Shown piece after piece: positions 9,677 through 17,200 of a DNA stretch of 37,669 nucleotides; within the stretch, counting starts at the first letter, position 1; each line of letters starts with the position of its first letter. A program made the translations under genes and the position numbers. The stretch covers positions 1 to 37,669 of the forward strand of contig RFGT01000145.1 in NCBI GenBank assembly GCA_003696975.1, given 5' to 3'. The DNA comes from Nitrospirota bacterium. GTDB taxonomy: Bacteria; Nitrospirota; Nitrospiria; Nitrospirales; UBA8639. The notes beneath the pieces are model-generated. The model was given only the letters and a program-made list of their open reading frames with translations. It ran no database searches and was not told where the DNA came from.

Positions 9677-11124
9677 AAACACGGTCGGTATTGATCATTG
9701 ACGATGAGCCGCTGATGCGGTTGTCGATGGTGGATGCGCTGAGAGCCGTAGGGTATGAAGTTGAGGAAGCCTCGGCAGGCGACGAGGGGATCCACAAACT
9801 CCAGGGAAACCGATTTGATCTGATTATTACTGATTTGCGGCTACCCCGAAAGGACGGCATTCAGGTGGTTCAGGCGTGTAAGCAATACTCTCCGGGAACT
9901 GAAGTGATTGTGATTACGGCACACGGATCCGTGGATACCGCTGTGCAGGCCATGAAATTAGGCGCCCATGATTACATTACCAAGCCCTTTTCGATGGAAG
10001 AATTGCTCCTGATTGTTGATCGGGCGACCAAAGTGATTGCCCTGCGCCAGGAGAATGACGCATTGCGGCAAGAGCTGGAGGGGAAATTTTGTATCGACGG
10101 GTTCGTTGGGAAAAGTGCATGCATGCGGGAAGTGTTGGAAAAAGTTAAACTTGTCGCGGCGAGTGACGCCACGGTTTTGATCAGTGGAGAAAGCGGAACG
10201 GGAAAGGAAGTCGTAGCCAATGCGATTCATCGAAACAGTCCACGCCGAGATCAGGCTTTGATCAAAGTGAGTTGCGCGGCCCTGCCTGAAACGCTTCTAG
10301 AAGCCGAGCTCTTCGGCCATGAAAAGGGTGCGTTCACTGGTGCGCTAAAGCAACGCCGCGGGCGATTCGAGTTGGCGCATAAAGGCACCTTGTTCCTGGA
10401 TGAAATTGGGGACATTTCACCAGTAGTACAGGTCAAACTCCTACGAGTCCTACAAGAACGGCAGTTCGAACGAGTGGGTGGTAACGAAACGATCCACACA
10501 GATGTGCGCTTGGTATGCGCGACGCAAAAAGATCTCAAGAAAGCCGTAGAAGAAGGCCGCTTTCGGGAAGACTTGTACTACCGGTTGAATGTTGTGCCTG
10601 TACATCTTCCGCCTCTCCGGGACCGCAAAGAGGATATTTTACCTTTGGCTGAACATTTTCTTCACCTCAGTGCGCGGCGCGGGCAACGGACGGTAAAAGG
10701 GTTGAGTGCCCAGGCTCGGGAGATGCTGCTTCGCTATTCATTCCCTGGGAATGTCAGAGAGTTGGAGAACATCGTGGAGCGGGCTGTAGCGCTGGCTCAA
10801 CGTCACGACGAAATTCAAGTGTGGGATCTGTGTGGCCAAAGCAATTGCCCCTTTCTAGGAGGGACATGGCAAGAAAGTTGTGGATTCTGTCAAGAAGGAC
10901 TGGTCCCCAACCCGGGAACACGCCGCGAGCAGACAGCCACAACGCTGGCCCAAGCTCGTGAACACTTTGAGCGAGACTATATTCTCAGCATCTTGCATCA
11001 GACTGGCTGGAGTAAAACGCTGGCAGCCAAGGCGCTGGGATTGTCGCGCAAGGCTTTATGGGAGAAATGCAAACGATACGGTATCTCCACTGCCGAAGAA
11101 TCAGACGAAGAGGAGGGGGCCTGA
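9673..11124 (+). CDS. Sigma54-dependent response regulator (REC-AAA+-Fis HTH, NtrC family)
   Basis: REC domain (IDDEPLMRLSMV, ITDLRLPRKDGI, TKPF), AAA+ Walker A GESGTGKE, GAFTGA loop, ELFGHEKGAFTGA, R-finger region FPGNVRELEN, C-terminal Fis-type HTH; ATGA overlap with the kinase gene. Confidence 0.96.
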   Translation: MKTRSVLIIDDEPLMRLSMVDALRAVGYEVEEASAGDEGIHKLQGNRFDLIITDLRLPRKDGIQVVQACKQYSPGTEVIVITAHGSVDTAVQAMKLGAHDYITKPFSMEELLLIVDRATKVIALRQENDALRQELEGKFCIDGFVGKSACMREVLEKVKLVAASDATVLISGESGTGKEVVANAIHRNSPRRDQALIKVSCAALPETLLEAELFGHEKGAFTGALKQRRGRFELAHKGTLFLDEIGDISPVVQVKLLRVLQERQFERVGGNETIHTDVRLVCATQKDLKKAVEEGRFREDLYYRLNVVPVHLPPLRDRKEDILPLAEHFLHLSARRGQRTVKGLSAQAREMLLRYSFPGNVRELENIVERAVALAQRHDEIQVWDLCGQSNCPFLGGTWQESCGFCQEGLVPNPGTRREQTATTLAQAREHFERDYILSILHQTGWSKTLAAKALGLSRKALWEKCKRYGISTAEESDEEEGA

Positions 11125-11144
11125 AGCCCTATATCTAGGCCCCC
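11115..11144. terminator. Possible bidirectional terminator hairpin between convergent genes
   Basis: Perfect inverted repeat GGGGGCCT (11115-11122) / AGGCCCCC (11137-11144) at the junction of two convergent ORFs; no clear T-tract, so weak. Confidence 0.35.
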
Positions 11145-11154
11145 CGCGCTCCCT

Positions 11155-12249
11155 CTAATCCTCACCTTCCCACAGTTTGATGGTCCGATCCCATGAAGCA
11201 CTGGCGAGATAGCGACCATCGGGTGAAAAGGCCACTCCTCGCACGGGTCCTGTGTGTCCCTTGATAGTACGAAATTGACGCCCTGTTTGGATATCCCACA
11301 TTTTCATTGTATGATCATCGCTGGCGCTGACCAGGATTTTCCCATCGGGAGAGACGGCAAGGCACCGAATCCACTCAGAATGTCCTTTCAGAGTGCGGAG
11401 TTCCTTCATGTCCGGCATGGAAAAATATTTAATAGTAGCGTCGCGACTAGCCGTGATCAGCAGAGATCCGTCTGGAGTGAATGTAATGGCGCCGATCCAA
11501 TATTCCATGGGCTTTTGAAATCCTCCATGATCGTCGACAAAATAGCCCCGCGCCTCGGTATCATCGTCGTCTGGTTCATCTCGCCAATGACCGTTGTGGA
11601 CGAGTTTTTCTTCACCGCTTGGTAAGACCTCATACAGTTTCAATTTGCCAATATCGCTCCCCCCTACTAAATGAATGCCGTCAGGGGAAAATGCCGTACA
11701 CACCATCCAATGATGATCGTACTGGTCTTTTCCCAGCAGAGTCATCAATTCCGTTCCAGTCGTGACCTCCCAGATTTTGATGTCTTTATTGTGACCGGCG
11801 CGGGCGAGCATCAATCCATCCGGAGAAAAGGAAATACTTGTAACAGCATGATCGTACCGTGTGAACAACAGGCGTGTGGTCTCCCCTGTAGAGGGATTCC
11901 ATAGGCGGATAGTCCGGTCATCTCCAGCGGAAGCCAGAAATTGGCCGTCAGGACTAAACGCCACCTGGCGGATGTCATGAGTGTGCCCGCGTAACGATTT
12001 TAGAAGCCGTCCAGTCTCAATATCCCAGATGCGGACGTAGCGGTCACTTCCGCCACTGGCAAGGGTAAGCCCATCGGGAGCATAGGCCACACTCCAAACG
12101 CCATGTGAATGCCCGCGAAAGGTTTTCACTTCATGGATACCTTTTTTCCAATATTGGAGGAGGTCAATAGGGGGTTGTTGGCTCGTCAGAGGAGGCTCAT
12201 CTGGCAAAGGCGACAGAATGTTTACTGCGGGAGATTGTACCTGATCCAT
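11155..12249 (-). CDS. WD40-repeat beta-propeller protein, apparently without signal peptide
   Basis: Repeated GHS..V.SVA.SPDG..LASAS.D.TI.LW units (about seven blades) across the ORF. Confidence 0.93.
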   Translation of the reverse strand: MDQVQSPAVNILSPLPDEPPLTSQQPPIDLLQYWKKGIHEVKTFRGHSHGVWSVAYAPDGLTLASGGSDRYVRIWDIETGRLLKSLRGHTHDIRQVAFSPDGQFLASAGDDRTIRLWNPSTGETTRLLFTRYDHAVTSISFSPDGLMLARAGHNKDIKIWEVTTGTELMTLLGKDQYDHHWMVCTAFSPDGIHLVGGSDIGKLKLYEVLPSGEEKLVHNGHWRDEPDDDDTEARGYFVDDHGGFQKPMEYWIGAITFTPDGSLLITASRDATIKYFSMPDMKELRTLKGHSEWIRCLAVSPDGKILVSASDDHTMKMWDIQTGRQFRTIKGHTGPVRGVAFSPDGRYLASASWDRTIKLWEGED

Positions 12250-12559
12250 CGTTCCTTTTCCCTCCTTCCCTAAAACATATTCGAATTGCTAAGAACAGAC
12301 CGACCGTGACCGTTCTGTAATGTGCTCACTCCTGTTGTGGCAGGTTACATGGAATCATCTCTGCTTGCCAAGCTAATAAATGAGCGACTATAATCACTCC
12401 TACTCGGTCTGATACTACTGGCCTGTGGAAGGTGACGTCAAGGTGAGAGAAGAAGTTGAAGAGCGGAGATGTCTGCTTGTCACCAAAAGACCGCAGAATG
12501 AGCGACAAGAGGTGCTCCGCCATCATACTCATCTCATAAGATAAGCCGAGAGGGACGTT

Positions 12560-13558
12560 ATGGAGATCCGATTTCAGCCAGCTCTCCTTCAGGAAGTTGT
12601 GGACTCGTTCGCTGAAAAAACCGAACGAGAAGGAGATCCTACTTACTATAACGAATTTCATGAGCTTGCGGATCCCATTTACGAACGCTTTTCGTTGGAT
12701 GAACGAGAACCGGAGTTCAAGAAGCTCTATCAGCATTTATTCGCCAAGTGGGGATTTGCCGATATCCTGCGGGATGCCTTCGATGAATATCCAGATCTCA
12801 AGGAGAAAGTGGGAATCGTCCTCGTTCGAGGGGTCCTGAAAGAGGATCAGGAAGGAGTTGATATTCTTCGTAAATGGGGGACCGTCGAGGAGAAGCTTGC
12901 CAAGCAATTCGAGGAAAAAGGCTTAAAAGGCGTTGGGATTAAGCTGATTCCTCGGCGGTTTTATGATCCCGCGATCACTCGCTATTTGCGCCACGAATTG
13001 ATGCATATTTCCGATATGTTGAATCCTGCATTTGCCTATGATCCTGATACCAAGGTCGGACTCAACCCTGGAGAAGAACACCTTATCTTGAATCGCTATC
13101 GGGTCTTATGGAGCCTTCATGTCGACAGCCGGATTGCACGGGCCGGGAAGGAGCCCATGTTTTCGAAGGAATATCGCTTGCGGGAGTTTCGATCCTGGTA
13201 CCGAAAGATCCCAGCTACGCAACTTGAATCGGTCTTTGAAGGATTGTGGCAGACCGACCATTTCACGCATGGTGAACTTGTCGAAATGGCTCAGGATACT
13301 CTTCGAGTCATGGAGCGAGCCGTTGAAGTTGAGGAAGGCGAGATTCCAGAGGTGCCGACCAAACCCCTGCTCATGCCTGGATTCCCTTGTCCGCTTTGCC
13401 GGTTTCCTACCTATTCGTGGGTGGAAGACTTGGAACACAAGGTGGAAAAGTACGTATTAGACTATATTCGAGAAAACCATCCTGGATGGGATGTGGAATA
13501 CGGCGCATGTGATCGGTGTATTGAGGTATACAAGTTGCGGGCTGCCGGTGTGGTGTGA
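12560..13558 (+). CDS. Conserved-looking protein with HExxH (zincin-type) motif and C-terminal Cys pairs; function unknown
   Basis: RYLRHELMHISDMLNP contains HELMH; C-terminus CPLCRFPTYSW...YGACDRC resembles a zinc ribbon; good coding continuity and a GAGGG ribosome-binding site upstream. Confidence 0.8.
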   Translation: MEIRFQPALLQEVVDSFAEKTEREGDPTYYNEFHELADPIYERFSLDEREPEFKKLYQHLFAKWGFADILRDAFDEYPDLKEKVGIVLVRGVLKEDQEGVDILRKWGTVEEKLAKQFEEKGLKGVGIKLIPRRFYDPAITRYLRHELMHISDMLNPAFAYDPDTKVGLNPGEEHLILNRYRVLWSLHVDSRIARAGKEPMFSKEYRLREFRSWYRKIPATQLESVFEGLWQTDHFTHGELVEMAQDTLRVMERAVEVEEGEIPEVPTKPLLMPGFPCPLCRFPTYSWVEDLEHKVEKYVLDYIRENHPGWDVEYGACDRCIEVYKLRAAGVV

Positions 13559-13653
13559 GGCAGAGAACACGAGAACTAGAGGGAACGGATTTGTGGGTAG
13601 AGGTAATGGAACCGTGATAGTTGGCGTGGAAAGAAGCTGAGGCGCGGAGATTG

Positions 13654-14298
13654 ATGAGCATGGCACCCAAGCGCTCGCAATCGCATTCTTCTGACCCATC
13701 CTACGGCCGTCGGAATTTTCTTAAGCACTCCGTGGTTTCCCTCGGAGTGGCGGTGCAGGAATATGTGAAGCACCGGGATGCCTCATTACCCAAGAAAACA
13801 CCAGACAGAAAGGCAGAGCGGACCGACTGGCTGCGTCCTCCTGGAGCAGTTGAGGAGGCGCTGTTTCTAGAACGCTGTACGGCATGTGGCGAGTGCCTCA
13901 AGGCTTGTCCTCATGGAACCATCATTTCCTCGGAAAAGGATGAGACTCCCATCGTTTTTCCTGATCGCACTCCTTGTTACCTGTGCGAAGATTTCCCTTG
14001 CGTAAGTGCCTGTGAGACCGATGCCCTGCAGCCACCTGCGCAGCCACGTGATGTCCGGATGGGAATTGCGGTAGTTTCCCATCGGATGTGTTCTGCGAGC
14101 CAGGGGTGCCATGCCTGTGTCCCGCAATGTCCGACTCAGGCGCTGGCATTGGATTTTTCGGCGTTTCGCATTCAGGTCCAGGAAGAACAATGCGTGGGAT
14201 GTGGTATCTGTGAGCATATCTGCAAGACGGTCAATGATCGTGTGGTCGCTATCCGCGTGGTGCCCGAACGTTCAAGGCGTTCGGCGGAGGCATGCTAA
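13654..14298 (+). CDS. Polyferredoxin, NapG/NapF-like, with four [4Fe-4S]-type Cys clusters and N-terminal Tat-like motif
   Basis: Four Cys clusters: CTACGECLKACP, CYLCEDFPCVSAC, CSASQGCHACVPQCP, CVGCGICEHIC; N-term SYGRRNFLKHSVVSLG. ORF opens at 13621; the ATG at 13654 (MSMAPKRS) was chosen as start. Confidence 0.87.
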   Translation: MSMAPKRSQSHSSDPSYGRRNFLKHSVVSLGVAVQEYVKHRDASLPKKTPDRKAERTDWLRPPGAVEEALFLERCTACGECLKACPHGTIISSEKDETPIVFPDRTPCYLCEDFPCVSACETDALQPPAQPRDVRMGIAVVSHRMCSASQGCHACVPQCPTQALALDFSAFRIQVQEEQCVGCGICEHICKTVNDRVVAIRVVPERSRRSAEAC

Positions 14299-14604
14299 AC
14301 AACGCTTGAGATTATCCAAGCCACACGCCACAAAAAGCATCATAGACGTCAGAAGAAATGAGGACTCCTCTGACCCCCAAAAGTGAGAGTAAAACAATAT
14401 CCAAAAATGATCGCAGCTGGTGAACTGTTGCGCGTAGAGAAATTTGGCTAACATCCGTTGAGAGAGAGTGAGGGGATATGAAAGACCTTGACTTCGAGAA
14501 AGAGTTGGCCTATGATCCCCTCCATCCTTGACAGAGCAGTGTAAGGGGCGTCAGGTTTGTAAGGATGGAGAGGTAGAGGGCTAGTCAAAAGGGAGAAGAA
14601 GTTT

Positions 14605-15576
14605 ATGGCGACCAAGATGAAGAAAGCACAAAACGGATCACAATCTGTCGCTACTCCTTCCGATGCTTCTGCACAAGCTCTTACTTCGCTCAAAGATTCT
14701 TCTGCTGTTGAGCGCGCTTTATCGCGTAGCAAGCTCTACTTATTATTGTCTTGGAGTTTTCTCTATCCGGAGGACGACGAATTTCTTGATTACCTCCAAA
14801 GCGGAGAATTCGTAGAAGATGGAAAAGCGGCACTGGCAAGTCTGCAGAAGTCGCTTGAAGGGCATGGTGGAGAAGAGGCATGGGAGCGGCTTCAAGCCAT
14901 AGAACAGCATTTCAATGCTGTGGAGAATTGGGTGTCGTCTGAAGGAATTAACTGGAATATTCAAGACTTGCGTGATGAACACCGCCGAGTTTTCAGTAAC
15001 GTTATTGCATTGGATTGTCCACCTTATGAAACCTTGTTCGGGAATGATCATGTATTTGGGCAGTCCTATGTGATGGGAGATATTTCAGGGTTTTATACGG
15101 CATTTGGTCTTCAGCTTTCTCAAGACATCCATGAACGGCTCGATCACCTCAGCGTAGAGCTTGAATTTTTGCATTTTCTGGCTTACAAGGAGTCCTACGC
15201 CTTATGTCATGACGGGCAGGATAAGCTACAGACAGTGATAGACGCAGAGAAAAAGTTTGTGAAAGAACATGTGGGTCGCTGGGTCCCGCTCTTTTCCGGC
15301 ATGCTGAAAAAGAAAGCGGAATATGGGTTCTATAAAATTCTTGCTGATCTGACCGCTGATTGGGTAGGTTTTGAGGTGGCCTATCTTCAAGTGTCACCCC
15401 AACCCTACTCAGAAACGGACTATCGGCCGGCAAATTTTATGTCTCCCGAGGGACAATCCTTTGAATGTGGTGCGCAAGATAAAGGAAACGAATTGAGCTT
15501 GTTGATGGATGAGGTAGGTGCGCAAGCCTATTTGGAGAAAGAGAAATCTGAGGACGGCCCTTCGGGGACGGCGTAA
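14605..15576 (+). CDS. TorD/NarJ-family chaperone for a molybdoenzyme
   Basis: SKLYLLLSWSFLYPEDDEFLDYL, DCPPYETLFG, DISGFYTAFGLQLSQDIHERLDHLSVELEFLHFLAYKE, characteristic of TorD/DMSO reductase-type chaperones. Confidence 0.9.
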   Translation: MATKMKKAQNGSQSVATPSDASAQALTSLKDSSAVERALSRSKLYLLLSWSFLYPEDDEFLDYLQSGEFVEDGKAALASLQKSLEGHGGEEAWERLQAIEQHFNAVENWVSSEGINWNIQDLRDEHRRVFSNVIALDCPPYETLFGNDHVFGQSYVMGDISGFYTAFGLQLSQDIHERLDHLSVELEFLHFLAYKESYALCHDGQDKLQTVIDAEKKFVKEHVGRWVPLFSGMLKKKAEYGFYKILADLTADWVGFEVAYLQVSPQPYSETDYRPANFMSPEGQSFECGAQDKGNELSLLMDEVGAQAYLEKEKSEDGPSGTA

Positions 15577-15591
15577 TTTACTCAGTAATTT

Positions 15592-15654
15592 GTAAGGTAG
15601 TTTGTTCGCAGTCTAGTTTATTATTTTTGAGGGTAAGGCTGTTAGTTCGCAGTC
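15592..15654 (+). repeat. Pair of imperfect direct repeats upstream of the NxrC-like gene
   Basis: GTAAGGTAGTTTGTTCGCAGTC (15592-15613) and GTAAGGCTGTTAGTTCGCAGTC (15633-15654); 3 mismatches in 22, 41 bp start to start. Confidence 0.75.
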
Positions 15655-15695
15655 ATTTTTTGGATTAATCTTTTACCAAAGGAGGATGCGTCATT

Positions 15696-16649
15696 ATGAG
15701 AGTGGTGCAGACGCGTAACAAAGGACTGGTGTTCGGCATTCTTCTCTCTGCCCTCGTGATAGGCGTGTTATTGACAGTTGGGCAGGTGCCTCTCGCAGTC
15801 AGCCAGCCGGTGACTATTCCGGTTGGTACTATCAAGGGGCCAATTCCCATGGATGGAGCAAATCCCGTTTGGGAAACCGTCCCGGGGATTATTGTTCCTC
15901 TCAGCGGACAAACTATAACTACCCCCATGCATCCTAACATCTCCGTGAAAACGGTCATGATAAAGATGGCCACGAATGGGAAGGAGATTGCGGTATGGGC
16001 TAACTGGGGGGATCAGACACTCAATAACACAGTAATTGGTCCTCAAGATTTTCGCGACCAAATGGCTGTACAGTGGCCAGTGAACACCTCAGGACCACCT
16101 CCATTCCAATGCATGGGACAATCTGGAGGGACAGTTAATATTTGGCGTTGGAATGCTGAATGGCAAAAGGACTTGGGCGCCGGGGTTGCCGGGATGTGGG
16201 ATGTAGATCAACAATATCCTTCTATTGCCTGGGATTTCTATTATGAAGAACCAGCCGGTGGCGTCACCTATCCGGATCGTATTGGTCGGAGCCTTGGCCC
16301 GTTCAATCCTGGAATCTGGTCGGGAAATATCCTCTCAGATCCGAATCTACGGAAGAGTTCTGTGGAAGATCTCAATGCAAATGGGTTTAGCACGCTCACA
16401 ACCCAAGCCTCACAAGACGTGCTAGGAAATGGGTTGTGGGAACCGTATGGCGCCTTAAAAGGTGGCTGCTGCAGCGGACCGACCTGGCGTGTTGTCTTTA
16501 AGCGAACCCTGACGACTAATGATCCTAATGATGTACAATTCCGTTCAGGGATGAGTGTTCCAGTCGCTTTTGCCGTGTGGGATGGCCAAAATATGGAACG
16601 TAATGGAATGAAAGGGATCTCTACTTGGTTTACGGCAAAGCTTCCCTGA
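15696..16649 (+). CDS. Exported heme-b subunit of a type II DMSO-reductase-family enzyme (NxrC/EbdC/ClrC-like)
   Basis: Signal-like N-terminus; PFQCMGQSGGTVNIWRWNAEWQKD and AVWDGQNMERNGMKGISTWF are typical of the ethylbenzene-dehydrogenase heme-binding family, with the expected Met and Lys axial ligand positions. Confidence 0.9.
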   Translation: MRVVQTRNKGLVFGILLSALVIGVLLTVGQVPLAVSQPVTIPVGTIKGPIPMDGANPVWETVPGIIVPLSGQTITTPMHPNISVKTVMIKMATNGKEIAVWANWGDQTLNNTVIGPQDFRDQMAVQWPVNTSGPPPFQCMGQSGGTVNIWRWNAEWQKDLGAGVAGMWDVDQQYPSIAWDFYYEEPAGGVTYPDRIGRSLGPFNPGIWSGNILSDPNLRKSSVEDLNANGFSTLTTQASQDVLGNGLWEPYGALKGGCCSGPTWRVVFKRTLTTNDPNDVQFRSGMSVPVAFAVWDGQNMERNGMKGISTWFTAKLP

Positions 16650-16765
16650 TCGGGGATAAAAATTTGGCACTAACTCTATTAGTTTAGGTTGTGCCATTTG
16701 TGTGAGGGGACGATTCAGCGAAATTCCCCTCTGGCAGTGAAGCCGGTAAAAATCTGAAGCAGAAG

Positions 16766-16825
16766 AAAGCCCTGGCGTTGCCCTATCTCATTTTTAAGGG
16801 GACGCCAGGGTTTTCTTATTTTTTC
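16766..16825 (+). terminator. Rho-independent terminator
   Basis: Perfect 9-bp stem CCCTGGCGT (16770-16778) / ACGCCAGGG (16802-16810) followed by TTTTCTTATTTTTTC. Confidence 0.9.
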
Positions 16826-16940
16826 ACACAAGCAGATCAAGGCCTTTGGGGAAACAAAAATAGCCCTACCGGAAATAGCAAGCCCTCTCTGAGATCAGTT
16901 TCACTGGAAGATTGAAGGCTATGCCCGTTTAGAGAAACAG

Positions 16941-17032
16941 TCAACCAGATACAAGGTGTCTGCGAAAACGGTTCAACCAGATTAACGACCAAAAGCCTAT
17001 GGTGCAGATATAACGACCAAAAGCCTAGGGTG
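16941..17032 (+). repeat. Two interleaved families of direct repeats upstream of the radical SAM gene
   Basis: TCAACCAGAT at 16941-16950 and 16973-16982; TAACGACCAAAAGCCTATGGTG (16983-17004) and TAACGACCAAAAGCCTAGGGTG (17011-17032), the latter pair differing at one base. Confidence 0.8.
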
Positions 17033-17200
17033 AAGTGTTTGAAGTAAATCAAGCAAGTTAACTGAGAGATGAGAAAGGTTGCATTCAAGCGTGGAGCCCG
17101 TGTATAAGGAGAATGTGTTTTGTAAGGATACGGAGTAGAGGATTTTTTGTTAAAAGAAAATTAGGAAACTCGATTGGCTTAGAGAGCAGAGGGAGTCAGC

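Noticed and set aside
14348-14374. Hairpin GTCAGAAGA / TCCTCTGAC between the ferredoxin and TorD genes
   Set aside because: One mismatch in a 9-bp stem and no T-tract; too weak to call a terminator or riboswitch.
16830-17200. Repeats considered as a CRISPR array or MITE
   Set aside because: Only two copies per unit, no regular spacers, no terminal inverted repeats or target-site duplication seen, no cas or transposase gene nearby.
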